From positions 32,980,085 to 33,044,084 of the forward strand of contig CM055102.1 in the NCBI GenBank assembly GCA_029204225.1: a stretch of DNA of 64,000 bases, in the 5' to 3' direction. Position 1 is the stretch's first letter. Every line of letters begins with the position of its first letter. This document shows, one piece after another, positions 16,291-28,850 of this stretch. This DNA comes from Diphasiastrum complanatum (Eukaryota; Streptophyta; Lycopodiopsida; Lycopodiales; Lycopodiaceae). A program made the translations under genes and the position numbers. Under the pieces are notes generated by a model, which was given only the letters and a program-made list of their open reading frames with translations, was not told where the DNA came from and did no database searches.

Positions 16291-18340
16291 ATGAGTCCAA
16301 TGCCAAGGTAGATGTGTAGGCTACTCAACTCATGAGGTGTGTCAGTGTCACTTTGTTGAGAACCCTCAAAGCTCTAGAAATTTTGCCAAGACTCGAAAGG
16401 GTTTTGTTTCATACAACCCTGAGCATGGGATCATAGTCATGAAAAAACATGTTTCCAACGAGCATGGTAGTGATCTCACTAGGTATAAGGCACATAGGAA
16501 AACTTTGGACAATCAGGCTAGCAACAAATGATAGAAAACAAAGAAGCGAACATCTGTCACTCCTTCTGCCATTACTTCATTTAAAAGTGCCAATCCCTAC
16601 ATGAAAAATACCTCTCCTCAAAACTGCTTCATTGAGGATCTTGTCTTGACGATTTCAAAGGGTTATATACCATTTTCTGCTATGGAGAATCTGTGGTTGA
16701 GGCAACTTCTTATGCATCAATGTCCTCAAGTGGTATTTCCTAGCCGTAAGCAGCTTGTGCAAGAGCATCTTCCTAAATTTTTTTTAGAAAACCATGGAAA
16801 GGTATATTTTCCCTACCATTGCTCAATGTGCCACTATGACAACTTCATTTGATTTGTGGATGTCTAGATCTGGTTATGATACCTTTGCTTTGGTTATCAA
16901 CTTCATCAATGAAGTGTGGGTGCCTTGTCATATCTCATAGTGGGGATTTTTGGAGCACCAAACACCTTTGCTCTTGCCCAGCAGGTGAAGGTACTGTTGG
17001 CTGAATTCGGTTTGACAAAGGCTAGAGCTTATGTTAAAGATGAGGGTGCCAATCTTGGAACTCTCACCATGCTCTTACTTCATTTGTATCATGTGAACCC
17101 CTTGCTCTTAGTGCGCCATATCCAGGTGGTTGCGTTGGTCATGCTATGAGTAAGGCTTGTCAGTATGCCGCCAGTGATGCTTAGGTGGGGGGTGACATGA
17201 AGGAAGTGAGGGATGCTCAAGCTTCCCTTTAGAAGACAATCATGTGGACCAAGAAATTTTTGGCAAGGGGCAGTTGGAATGGAATAAGGCTTGTATTGAG
17301 GCTAGATTACTGCGCAAGAAACTGAAGACTCTCGTGAAAACAAGATTTGCTTCAAAGGTTATCTTGTTCCATGAAACTTGGAGTGTGACAAAGTGATCAA
17401 CATATGTTATTCTAGATAGACCTTAGTCTTGCAAACTAGGGTACCAAGTGGCCTAACTTGGGCCATAGCTCAGGCAGTTACATAAGCATTGAATCTCGTT
17501 GTGCATCAATGTCTGCTCAATCAGATGCACTTCCTTCTGCCCTTGGTATCATGGGGACAACGAAGAAGGTTGTTGAGTCAGATGCTGCTATTGTGCCTCC
17601 ATTGCGATGTGGCAATTTTGACTAGGAGATCGAGATTTTGTATGCTAGAATGGTGTTGGAAGTCACCAATGTTTTGAGTCCATTTCTGGCTTTTGCAAAA
17701 GCCTTTGACCAGGAGAAAGCACACAATATGTTGGCTTTAATGTTGGATCCGTGTTTCAAAGGGATATTGTGCATTTTAAACTAACATTAGCAAGGTTGTA
17801 GCCGAGAGATTGGTGCAACAATATGATACCAATGTGCTCTTACCGCTCTTGAGCATTGTCATACAAACTTTGAATCTTGGTCGCACTGAACCTCAAACCG
17901 TGCACATGTTGATCCTCCATCAGATTCATTATTTGGATCTTTGGCTTCTACTAAGGAAGCAAGTGAACAACTGTTGAAATTTGAGTTGTCTTTGTTTCAT
18001 CGGTTTTAGATTGACAATGCAGATAAGGTTCATCCTCTCAAATGGTGGTTTGAAATTGGAACTAGATTCTCCGATGTGGGCTACCTTGTTCAACAGATCA
18101 AAAGAATCTTTTTTGTGGCAGGTGTGATCACTAGTTTGAGACATTGTTGTCTTGGTGAAGATAACCTTGAGAAACTTGTCATGATTTATAAAAGCTAACC
18201 CAATGACGCTAGAACAGATTGCAGGCTGGTTGAAGTAGAAAAGTTGGATGAATGTTTTGTTGTAGAGGACACTTTGGTTAAAGATAACGAGGATCTGATT
18301 GTAGAGGCAGGGTTGTTTGACCAAGTGTGCATTTGAAATA
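16291..18340 (+). pseudogene. hAT-superfamily transposase remnant
   Basis: Plus-strand blocks occur in transposase order across all three frames. A BED-finger-like segment at 16337-16480 contains HGIIVMKKHVSNEH. At 16835-17060 lies the catalytic-region block with SFDLWMSRSGYDTFALVINF, VGIF and VKDEGANLGT. Near 17690-17760 is an FEK/MLDP-type region. At 18030-18260 is the C-terminal dimerisation block with HPLKWWFE, AGVITSLRHC, LGEDNLEKLVMIYKS and a DARTDC tail. Numerous stops and frameshifts make it inactive. Terminal inverted repeats and the 8-bp duplication could not be located by eye. Confidence 0.8.
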
Positions 18341-18344
18341 AGTA

Positions 18345-18715
18345 GAGATTTCAGTTGTCTTGCATGCTATGATTTGATGTCTTGCAGGCTGGTCAAATTT
18401 GATAAGTGCACAATATATATTTTTGGCTACGAGGCTGGTTTGAATTGATGAGTAATCTTGCATACTATGATCATGGTTTGATTTGATGAGTAATCTTGCA
18501 TATAAACTCTATATGCAATTTTGGCTATGAGGATGGTCTAAATTGATGAGTAATCTTGCATGCTATGAGGTTGGTCTGATTTGATAAGTAATCTGGCATG
18601 CTATGAGTGTAATATATCTGGAGATGAGGCTGTTCTAAATTCATGAGTAATCTTGTATGCTATGATACTAGTCTGATTTGATGAATAATTCTGTATGCTA
18701 TGAGGCTGGTTGATG
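18345..18715. repeat. Degenerate minisatellite, unit about 40-60 bp
   Basis: About seven or eight diverged copies of a unit built around TGATTTGATGAGTAATCTTGC plus CATGCTATGAGGCTGGT. The core recurs near 18448, 18489, 18546, 18583, 18643 and 18679. Unit length varies. It starts directly after the hAT transposase reading frame ends, so it may lie in that element's 3' non-coding part. Confidence 0.75.
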
Positions 18716-19759
18716 AGCTGACACATGGATGTGTGTTGTTTTTCAAGTAGCATGCTTGGAACAGATAGGTAGTTTAAGATAGGAGTGGATAGGAGCTGCA
18801 GATAGGTAGTTCAGTTTTCATGGTGAACATCTGCTTTTAGTCTTGAACTACATTGGACCTTCATTTGATTGATGGACTAATATGATGGAGGACTTGTTTC
18901 ATTCACTTACGTAACTTTGTACAATAGATTGGTTGACATTATGCTACTTGTGTCATGGACAATATGTTGCTTATGTCATAGGCAGTTTGTGGCTTTAATC
19001 ATAAAGTTTGATGTGTGCTTCAGTTTTGTAAATTTTTGGCTTTGTAGTTTTTTGACAGCATGTAATGGTACCCAGGTGATGTATGGCAAGTATAGGAAGC
19101 TACATACCATTGTTGTTGTTGATAGGCAAAATGTGGAGGAAAATTTAGTTATTGATACCATATTGGTCCTAGAATCCGATTTTCATGAGGTATTTGAAAC
19201 CCTAATCGAGCACAAAACAAAAAAAAAGTTCATACCAGGAACCTCTTGGTATCGCAAAAACACGATACCATACCAACATTGTTGGGCACTCCTTCCATTT
19301 TTGACAACTTTATGTTTGAGGGGGATGAGTTGTCCAAATGATATTTTTATATTATTTTATTTACATTTTTCATGAGATTACGTAGTTGTCATTGAAATAA
19401 TTTATTTAGATCATTGATTTGATGGATGGTAGAGATCTAGGGCATAATCCTTCCAAATGCAACCTACTACAATTATAAATAGTTGAACACATTATAGAAG
19501 TTTTTGAGTACAATAGGACCCTATAAGAAATGCCACGTAGAATGGAGAAATCTGTCAAAATTAAAAATAATACAAGAAGTGCATGCCCACAGTACTTACA
19601 ATGTAAAACCATTTTGGTTACAATTATGGTGAACTAAGGTTTCTTTCAAGAGAAATCATTTCGCAGGAGAAATCAACTCTTGGGAGGAGAGAGATGCGCA
19701 AGAACTGAAAAAGAAGAGCGCCAACTACATTACACTAGATTGAGCAAACTCGAGAAAAA
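18716..19759. other. Intergenic, nothing recognised
   Basis: An open stretch of 152 codons at 18917-19375 on the plus strand has an irregular composition and no motif. I do not accept it as a gene. Confidence 0.35.
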
Positions 19760-20282
19760 AAAAGTTGGACGTCACTTCCGTTCCTTCCACTGTAAGGCAC
19801 TTAGATCCTCATAAACAAAAACGTTAATGCCTTTAAGCCATCCATGGAGCTTAAGAACTTCATTACGATAATCAATGTATTTGAAATGGATGAAGATAAC
19901 CAAAGAGTCGAACTTACTGTCCCAAGCTGTTTCCACGACGCCTTCCTCTTCCTCATAGGAAAGTGAGGCCTGAAGTTCTTTGGCTGCAAAGCAGGGAGTT
20001 GGTTTTGGAAAGACCTTTGACGTGGACGTTTTGAGATTTGTGTTCTCATTTGGCTTGTTCTTCCATCGTCAGTGAATCCATCTTATTGCTTTTTGCTTCA
20101 GTATCTTTGAGCATGTCGGCCCAACTTTTTGTCGAAATCTAAATTTTCTCCTCCAGTGCTGACTTGATCAGGGTTCACCTGCAGAGCAGTGCTTAAGGCT
20201 GCCATTTGCGTCTTGAGAGTGGTATTTTCCGTTTCAAGCAAATTTATCCATTCCCTGAGTGCAAGCAAATCCGCCTACATAT
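19760..20282 (-). pseudogene. Possible LINE ORF1-like (coiled-coil nucleic-acid-binding) remnant
   Basis: On the minus strand, about 20275-20160 encodes a heptad-rich helix (LLALREWINLLETENTTLK). After a frameshift comes TKSWADMLKDTEAKSNKMDS. Then 19990-19780 gives an acidic block and a basic C-terminal block, IDYRNEVLKLHGWLKG...VFVYEDLSALQWKERK. Coiled coil followed by an RNA-binding-like fold and a YEDLS...RK C-terminal motif resembles ORF1-type proteins of non-LTR retrotransposons. No RT/endonuclease ORF is adjacent. A fragment of another retroelement Gag is the alternative. Confidence 0.35.
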
Positions 20283-20753
20283 TACTTAGGAATGTCATCA
20301 ATCCTAAAAGGGGTGGAGCACTACAAGTGCTGCAAAGATCAATGAGGGGAGTAGAAGATGGCAATGAAGCTGATGGTGAAGGCAATGGTTGTTTGTTGGC
20401 TTTTCGATGGGTGGTGACCCATTCCATATCCATGGCTAGAGTAGGCCAGGAGCACAGGATCAAGTCGAGAGCAATGGCAGACTATGGATATTATTTCAAA
20501 TGATATTAGTGCCCAATGTAATGATGGAGACATAGGACATCGCCTACATACATCACCAAGACACCAGAAATCTATAGCCCTATAGATCAACTCAGCATTA
20601 GCAGATCGATAGGAGTGCAGCTGCAAGAAATCTGCAGCCCCGCTCAGCATCAATAGACCAGCAGTTGAGCATACAACAGGGGCATCATTATCGCTGGAGG
20701 CCATCGTGGCTAGAACACCATCTCAAGGAGCTAGGGTGCCATCGCACGGACAC

Positions 20754-20827
<74 letters not shown>

Positions 20828-21138
20828 GGCATCATTTTGTTGAGTTTTTTTATTTCAGAAAAAAACAGTGGTTATACTAGGTGCTGCACTTGTTGTTGTT
20901 CATGCAGGCAAGGCAAGGTCGTGCTGCAACCAGGTCCGACTTCATTCTTAAATGATTTTTTGTCTTTGCTTCTCTTCCGTTTCTTTCTTTTTAGGGTTTC
21001 TTCATCTTAAAATGAAGACGAAGTTTTTTGGCACTAGTTGAAAGGTCAAATTACCAATGACACGTTATAATACCAAAGATCATAAATCACGTTTTTAGGG
21101 TAATAAAGGTGAGATTCCAAGAAAAAAAGTTAGCCTCA
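20283..21138. other. Intergenic with a short (GA)n array
   Basis: Contains the GA array at 20756-20821. No gene is supported; the open stretches at 20189-20503 (+) and 20339-20704 (-) overlap on opposite strands and show no motif. Confidence 0.35.
20756..20821. repeat. (GA)n microsatellite, about 66 bp
   Basis: Perfect GA run followed by a degenerate GAGAGAAGG tail. Confidence 0.95.
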
Positions 21139-21616
21139 TTGTAACAACTACTAGAGACAATCCCCTAAGATGAGGATAGGAAAACACAAGAGAGACTGTG
21201 GAGCAAAACCACCCAACCAATCCTAGATCCCTCCTGGAGATACCTCCTGGATCTAGCCCCCAAGTCATGCCATGTGATAACAAGAGGAGAAGAGCTCAAC
21301 AGGTAACCTAGACCAAAGTGATGGACGGGATAATCTCTACCTCAATATATAGAGAGTAGGATCCTGTGCATGAGCCCATGCAATCCCCATGCAGGTCAAC
21401 TGTAAATAGGTCACAACTCTTCATGCATACCTCCTGCCTATATATGCACTACTCCATATGTCTCAATTAGAGTGTTTGGGTCCTCTCAAGGTCATTAGTC
21501 AGCAACAGGCCTCGACATGGAATAAAATCTAGACGTGACCAATAATCTCGAACATTGGAGGGCCGGTCTACCATATTAGGACTATTCTATGTCCTTAGTA
21601 GAATATGGCCATAACA
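21139..21616 (-). repeat. Probable 3' LTR of a chromodomain Ty3/gypsy element
   Basis: On the minus strand this begins TGTTATGGCCATATTC directly after a purine-rich tract (AAGGGAGGAAGAA, 21617-21629) that follows the pol tail. The plus-strand left end TGTAACAACTAC forms a TG...CA pair with it, giving about 478 bp. The right boundary is well supported by the polypurine tract. The left boundary is a guess because no second LTR copy is in the window. Confidence 0.5.
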
Positions 21617-21790
21617 TTCTTCCTCCCTTAAACAGGTTTTGTCCTCATAACGGGAAAAAGAAAACATGAAATTATTTCTCAAGCTTTCAAATCTTACCCA
21701 TGAACCATTATTCTTAGTTTGATCTTTCCATCTGAATAAGTACTCAGAGATGCAACAATATTTAAATTGTTTGCCTCTACTCATGACTTA
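21617..21790 (-). pseudogene. Integrase chromodomain tail of a Ty3/gypsy element
   Basis: The minus-strand translation contains SEYLFRWKDQ...GSWVRFESLR, matching the chromodomain pattern Y-L-v-k-W-k-(x)n-W-e in plant chromoviruses. It ends in YEDKTCLREEECYGH, which overlaps the polypurine tract and LTR start as usual for this group. The rest of pol upstream is not recognisable. Confidence 0.55.
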
Positions 21791-23117
21791 CTAACTCAAA
21801 TACCCAAAGATACACTAAGCTATAAATCCTCCAAATGGGTTGATCTACTCCAAAACAAAAGTTCATCACCTTCATGAAATCCTAATCACATGAACCACTG
21901 GGCAAGTTAACTTCTTTATTTCAAAAATCAAATTCAAAAGATAAAGAAATTCCATTTCAATTTCTTGTAGAAAATAATGCTTCTTAGTACAAATATTCTT
22001 AGAATATTCAAATATTCTAAAATATTACAATTCAGTCATCTAAAATCCCTAGGAGATCCATCAAGTCTCAGACAATCATAACTCAATCCAAAACACTGTA
22101 GTTACTCTAATGAGTTAACATCCCCATTTCTAGCACCATATACAAGAAATCAGCAACTATTTGTATCTTAATAGATTAATCTGTCTCCTATAAATCTGGA
22201 GATCTAGACTGAACTTTGTACACAAGTGCTTATAAACTACAATCTGAAGGATATGCAAATTCCTCATAAGTAGGTAATTACTTAATGTAAATGTCTTTGA
22301 GATCCACACAATCTCAAATATGTGCTAAAGTAAAGAAATTTAGAGTTCAACCAATAGATCTAAATTTTTGACTCACCCAATTGATCAAAAATTACTCATT
22401 ATCTTAAGAATCCTCACATTTCCTTATAAACTTCTAATGATCTGTAAGTATCAATTTATAATCCGTCAATCATAAACATTTAGAATCTTATGATTCGTCA
22501 ATCATAATTTACAAGATTCCAAACCATAGTTAGTCATTGAAAGATACTGGAGTATATGTACAACATACAACTCAAGAAATATATAAGAATCATTCTGAAA
22601 TCTTTTCCACAAGGAAAATCACTGGATTCCAAGAATATTTCTCAATCCGATTCTTAATCAGATTATGACTTCTGATTTCTGTAATCAATCAAGAATTTAA
22701 AGACAAATAGAACATCCATCTTTAACAACATAAACTTCATACAATCACCTAGAACAACATCCAAAGATTGTAAAGTTCTGCTAAATTCCGAAATTCAGTT
22801 TACCATTCTTGGAACCATTAGGATCCGGTATCCAATTGAGCTCTCAGGGATACTATCACTAATGAATCAAGTCTATTTCTCAACTGAGAATACTCTCCCA
22901 AGAATCTTGTATATTCTATGCACACAATTCCTTGATGAATCCAAATGACTCATAGATTATGTGTCTTATAAGCAATTCACACCAAAACAAACAATTTTCG
23001 GTGAATTCTCTTCACACTGTCCATTTTTACCAATTAACTTCCACAGAAGTAAACAACTACTCAAGTTAATTTCTCATGTTTAGAAATTTTAAATGTCTAG
23101 GTGCAGATCTTAATTCC
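21791..23117. other. AT-rich DNA, nothing recognised
   Basis: Strongly AT-rich with many short AATCTTA/CAAGAAT words and no long open frame in either direction. It could be decayed gypsy internal sequence given the tail at 21.6-21.8 kb, but no domain is visible. Confidence 0.35.
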
Positions 23118-23640
23118 TGTGAGGCTAATTTTTTTCATAGAATCTTGCTTTTTAGCATGGCATAAGGATGCTCAAGGGTGGTTCAGACATCTCTTAAAGA
23201 AATCTTGTGTATTTGTGAAGTTGTTCAAGATAGCCAAAGCATTCAGCAAGCATATTCTATGAGAAAAAAAGAGACCTCATAGGGCCGCTACGTCGACGCT
23301 CCTCCTCAGTCCTGTGAGGCTATTTTGTTCTCAAATCTTGCTTTCTAGCATGGCATAAGGATGATCAAGGGTGGATATCTCTTAAATCAATCTTGTATAT
23401 CTGTGAAGTTGGCCAAGATAGCCAAAGCGTTCAACAAGCAAATTATATGAAAAAAAAAAAGAGATCTCATAGGGCCGCTGGAGGAGGAGCATCGGTGCTC
23501 CTCGTGCACAACGACCCTATGAGGCTATATTTTTTTTCTCAAATCTTGCTTTTGAGGCTGGCATAAGTATGCTCAAGAGTGGTGTGGATATCTCTTAAAG
23601 AAATCTTGTATATTTGTGAAGTAGGCCAAGAAAGCTAGAT
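23118..23640. repeat. Tandem repeat, unit about 195-205 bp, about 2.6 copies
   Basis: Three head-to-tail copies start near 23118, 23313 and 23519 with TGAGGCTA. They share TCAAATCTTGCTTT, GGCATAAG.ATG.TCAAG, ATCTCTTAAA.AAATCTTGT and CCAAGATAGCCAAAGC. The first two also share an A-rich run followed by GAGA(C/T)CTCATAGGGCCGCT. Variants between copies show the array is not recent. Confidence 0.85.
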
Positions 23641-26600
23641 GTTGGGCACTTAGTGGGTCTGACCACTAAAGTACTACTGGCTAAGCTTACCAAGTAGAGT
23701 TAGAAATCAGAGTTAATCCTGATATACATTTTATGTAAGCTCTAAATGTGATGATGTAATTACTATACAATTTATTTGGTCTAGTGCATATGGTTGTGAT
23801 CGGGACGTGACCCATTAGGATATATTGATAGGGCACTGATCCCGTAGCCAACTACTTGGGTTAGCCGAGTAGCCACACATAGGAAAAATTAGCCCGTACA
23901 AAGTTATATACAATACTTGCTATACTCAGGGGCATGTCTTGAGCTTGTCATGGTCGAATTTGGCCATGTTGGGCCCAACAGGTGGTAGGCCAATTTTAGG
24001 ACACCTGTTTTTTCATGCAGTTAGGGATTTTCTATATGTACAGTGTTCTTTGAAATATACATAACTTTTGTTGTGCCATCTTTGAGAGCTTGTGAGGAGT
24101 GGCTTTGGTGATTGTGTGATGTGATCTGCATACTGCACTAGATTCTATCAGAATTTTAACTTGCTATCCGAGTGGCAGGGTGTAGCAAGTATGCACGATC
24201 TTATGGAGCTATGGCATAGCATCTTTCAGCAAGAGAAATAGCACTCAGAGCATCTCAGGAGAGAGGACTGCTACGGGATATCGACAATCCGAATGGCAAG
24301 AGACATCAAAGTTCCTTCGATCGGAGCTTTGGGGAAGATCAAAATAATCATCGTAGGTGGATTCTAGGGAGAGTTCATGGAGAAACTTGCAGTTTTGGTG
24401 GTTTCGGGGAAATCATTGATGGTGGCATCATAATTCACTGTGTGGATAGTGATTTGGTGCAATGAGGCTTGCATGAGTATGCAAAGAGCAGTGATGGAGA
24501 GCCATAGCAATTTACAAGAGGCAATTTGGTTGAAAATAGAGGAAATTTGGAAAATTTCCAGTTTTGGGAGTATTGACAAATTTCTCAAAAATCAGCATGT
24601 TTGGAGTCGATGTTGCACCAGACTGGAAGCTGTAAATTGCATTTGAAAGGCAGAGGTAGGGCGACCTCTATAGAATTATGAATTGCAAGAGAAACCACAA
24701 GGAATTGTGGTGTAAAAGCCCAAAAATGTCTCTACCTCTTGACAGCTAGGGTTTAGAGAGCCAAGGCCATTGATCTCTCTCCATACACAAGGCCATGAAA
24801 GGTCGTGGGCTACAGAAGGAGCAGTTTGCTTTGAAGCCAAGGCTGGTTTATGAAGGCTAGGGTTTGAAGAGGAAAAAGTCATGTTTTCACTCAATCTGAA
24901 ACATATTTCGGAGCTATAAAGTCGTAGAACTGGGTTCCCTTGCAATAAAAATCATCACTTAGTTGGTCGTAGATGGCTGTGGCCCAAGAAGATGGAAATT
25001 GGAGAGAAGATCCACAATCCATAACTAAAATCTTGAGAAGAGGAGAGAAGAAAGGAGGAAGAAGATGGCCGTGATGGAGGTCGTGTGCCAGCGTGCGCGG
25101 CTAGTCACGTTGGTCCCGTAGAGCATAGAGGGGTGTAGCAATCCCAAGAAACTTGTATGGTGCATGTGGAAGCCTACGACCGTAGGATGGAAATCCACCA
25201 AAATCAGTGGTGGATATTGAAGGGCTTTGGAAGCAGTATGGGCCACGGATCCAGAAGGACCATTAGATGGGATTTGAAGGGACCCATGAAGAACTGAAGG
25301 GAAAAAGCACCCTTCTTTTCATTAAAAATCCTCACATGAAATTCCAGTGAAGGGACCCAAAGTTCAAAGTGAACTTCACTTCATTAAAAAATTTCAAATC
25401 AAAAATCTAGTTCATTTTTGCAAGGGCAAATGGCAAAGGGCCTAACTTTGGCTAGAAGGCACCTATTTTGGCCATCCTTGGGCCACAGGTTGTTTAGAGC
25501 CAGCAGATAGAGCGACTTTACAGATTAGGAAAAAATGCATTTTGGGAGGTTTTCATCACTATTCCAGTGAGCGGAGTGCGGGTGATCTAATGATGGGCTA
25601 CATTTGATATTTGGGTACCGTAGGCCAAATTTGGGCCAATTTTTGGCTGGTGAAACCTGCTATAGGGCGGTACAATGAGGCATTATCACTTTAGAATCAT
25701 TATTGCTTACTTTTGATAGGGTAACCAGGTGTTTAGAAGCAGTAAATGTAGTATGGGGGTGAATGGTAGTGGAATTGTGTGGAGAAAGCTAGTATTGGCG
25801 ACGGAAGTGCAGTTTGGCAGCGTGACTACTCATCATTGATAACAATTTTCAGAGGGCAAGCAATTTTCAGGCATGGTATGCTGTTTATGGGTGAAAAATT
25901 CTCGTAATCAGGTTCAACCCTTGGGGTTATAACTGATCAACATCAGGTGGCGTTTTAGGGGAATGCTCTCACAAGCATGATCGACGATGGTATTGTCGAG
26001 TTAGGTGATAGCTGCATTGACACACAGATCTGTAGCTCAGAAATTCATCATTCGGAGAGAAATATGGGCTAGTTTGGAGGTACACACATTTTGGCGGTCA
26101 CGGGTGATGGAAGTACGAGGTGGTGCCAGTTGGAAGCCATTGGGCAAGATAGTGGACTTGCATTGGATGAGTTGTGTATGGGACTCACAAAGGATGAAGA
26201 ACGAGTCAATAATCACACTTTGGAGACTCTTGGAGAGTGGTAAGTGTAATGATTTTGCGGTTTTGTAGTCAGTAAGTCAATTTTGATCAAGTCATTGTAG
26301 TTGTGAAGCATTGTATCAGGTTTGTCATCGAAGAGATACACTTCAACTACCTATTCTGGGTAAGTCAAGTCAATTTGCCATATCATATTGCATCAGGGAT
26401 GCAAATTCTAGTGATAGCAGGTGCAGATCATTTGGTTTGGGCCATGGAAGATCTCACATGTTCACTTGAAGGGATATTGGCATGCACAGTCATGTGCGGG
26501 ACTTGATGGTGGCTTTAGAGTTCACATCTCAGTGTATTCTCAAGGAGTGGTTTGGAACCATTCATAGGAGCAGCTCAGAGCTAGCTTGGGGAAATACAGG

Positions 26601-27082
26601 TGGGCACTACAGGGTAGATGCTCAAATCTTTGTCATTAAGGATGACATTGGAATACCTGATAGGGATGGACTGCAGGATGACATGGGATGATCATTAAGG
26701 GACAGCTATTTCAGATTGGACTCGAGTCATTTGATGGACAGGACTTACAAGGAGATTCATGATGGAATCAGAACACTGCAAATGCAAATGGGCAAAGCGT
26801 GAAGCTTTGGGACCCAGCTCTATGATGGAGAGCTGATGGAGATCGCACGAGGTGTGATCGGAGGGCAATCACTGTGGTGAGTGTTTTGCTAACGATCTAC
26901 TGGAGGGGACACTGATGGTGAGGAACTCATGGTGTGCTTTGAAGAAATAAAATGTTTCTATTACCAAAGCTTTGTTAGCTCCCGACTCCCAACTTGACGA
27001 ATATCTTGAAAACAAAGACCTCGAAGATCAAATGTTCGCGAACAACACGAACAACAAGAGAAGGTCAAAGATGCATTCTAGC
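23641..27082. other. Intergenic, no supported gene
   Basis: Mixed-composition DNA with short frames on both strands (for example 24676-24945 minus and 26005-26268 plus) but no motif, repeat pair or terminal structure I can name. Confidence 0.35.
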
Positions 27083-27483
27083 TTTTTGGCAGTTGCTTTT
27101 CTTGGTCTAGTAAGAAACAAAGTACGATTGCTCTATCCACCACAGAAGCAGAGTATAAGGCAATGTGTAGTGCAACACAAGAAACTATATGGTTGAGACA
27201 AATTTTGGAAGAAGTTGGCATGAAACAGAAAAATTTCACAATTATACATAGCGATAGTTAGAGTGGCATTCAGCTAGCAAAGAGTCTAGTGTTCCATGCG
27301 AGAACCAAACACATTGAGATTCAGTACCAGTTTATATGTGAGAGGCTGCTGAGTCGTGAAATTCATGTTGTTTATTGTAGTACGGAAGAACAACTAGCTG
27401 ATATTTTCACTAAGCCACTTGTTAAAGAAAAGTTTGATAAGTTTAAATCAAAACTTTCTGTACTTAAAGTTTGTTCACTTTAA
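27083..27483 (+). pseudogene. Ty1/copia RNase H C-terminal remnant
   Basis: A plus frame gives FGSCFSWSSKKQSTIALSTT followed by EAEYKAMC, ETIWLRQILEEVG, HSDS (with a TAG after it), VFHARTKHIEI and CSTEEQLADIFTKPL, ending at TAA near 27481. These are the copia RNase H and Pol C-terminal signatures in order. RT, integrase and gag are missing upstream. The stop and truncation make it dead. Confidence 0.85.
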
Positions 27484-27669
27484 AGCTATGTATATGACTA
27501 TATAAAAAGTAGACTCTACTTTAAGAAAGAGAGTTAGGATTAAAGTAGAATCACTGTGTTACTTTATTGTGAGTCCTATCAGTCAATAAGGATCAGTTGG
27601 CCTTGCCACGAGGCGAGTCAACGGGACACATGTCCCGTAAATGGCAACCTTGATCATGCATGGGTTGCC
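27484..27669. other. Junction sequence between two copia remnants
   Basis: Short stretch after the plus-strand copia tail, with purine-rich AAGAAAGAGAG near 27522. It replaces the first 178 bp expected of the adjacent minus-strand element's left LTR. Confidence 0.35.
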
Positions 27670-28837
27670 AACCAAGAGTGCAGTCCACCGAAGATATTAG
27701 AGATGGTTTGTGTGTGGTACTACTGAAATCAGGTTCAATGTGAAGTATAGTTCTGAAATAAATGGAAGAGCAGTATGATATCGCGAGTTCCTCAGACGTC
27801 AAAGACAGCCATCGTCTGATCAGAAACTGAGGAGTCGTAGACGTCTATGTTCTGATCAGAGTGAGTAAACAAGCGCGATCAAACAACAATGAAAGTGCAT
27901 CCAATCACAACAAGCATTCATCTACATTGTACACAAATAAAAATGTGTTGTTGTTATATTACACTGAAGCACAATACAACTAACAATTACAACCAAAATT
28001 GATGGTGTAATTGGGAGACTCAAATAACGTGTCTCATGGACGGAGCAACCAATAATATGTGCTTGGATGATCTATTTATAGATTTCATCCGTGTATTAAT
28101 TACATTGAATGCTTGTCACCTAGTTAGAAAAGTTGTTGTACTTGGAAGTATATGACTTTTGTGACAACTGTACATACGGTCAATGAATCATTATCATTGA
28201 CGCGAATGAGGACATCACTGGAACGTTCCTTGTTTGTATTCAATGACCTTCAGAATTTTTTCTCTCTTTGCATTTTTCGCAAAAGCTGAAGGTGCCCTTA
28301 AAAAGACGAAGGTGTCTTTAAGACAGTTTAACTCATGAAAATAGATGACCTTCGGGAATTTTCTGTCTCTTTGCATTTTTTGAAAAAATGCGAAAAAGCC
28401 GAAGGTGTTGAAAACAATTAAACTTTTGAACTATGCAAGTGTCGCATTTCAGAATAATGCCAAAAAGCCGAAGCTATTAAAAACATAATGTATTGTGATG
28501 TATTTCTACAGAGTTGTTCTAAATGTTAATTTCGTGGAAGCTGTTGAAGATGGACAAGTCTTCAATGACTTCAAGTTATTGAGCTTAGAATCTGAACTTG
28601 AAATTATGATAGGATTGGTTATCCTTTGTTGGAGATCAGCCGGAAGCCCGTTGTAGACGTTCTTCAAATAAATTGGCTTTCTAAGTTTGTGATTCCTGCA
28701 GGTATCAAATGAGCAGACGTAGAACCAAAGTTAGTTTCACCTGACCCTAGATCAATGATCAATAAACATGTAGGAAGAATCATGAAATAGAAATTAGTCA
28801 TTCACCAAGGAGACAACTGTGGCCTTAATTTCCAACA
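27670..28837 (-). repeat. 3' LTR (truncated) of the minus-strand copia
   Basis: Homologous along its length to 32350-33539 with scattered substitutions and small indels. Ends (plus orientation) in CCAACA. Contains GCATTTTT/AAAAATGCGAA and CCGAAGG motifs near 28255-28475. Confidence 0.9.
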
Positions 28838-28850
28838 ATCCCCCTTAAGA

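Noticed and set aside
18345-18715. CRISPR-like regular repeat pattern
   Set aside because: The repeats are degenerate, spacing is irregular, there are no unique spacers of constant length, and the DNA is clearly plant nuclear.
18917-19375. 152-codon frame as a host gene
   Set aside because: Irregular composition with early hydrophobic Cys/Trp-rich stretch then charged tail, no homologous motif, no splice context; likely chance.
20189-20704. Opposed 104- and 121-codon frames near 20.3-20.7 kb
   Set aside because: They overlap on opposite strands and neither shows a recognisable domain.
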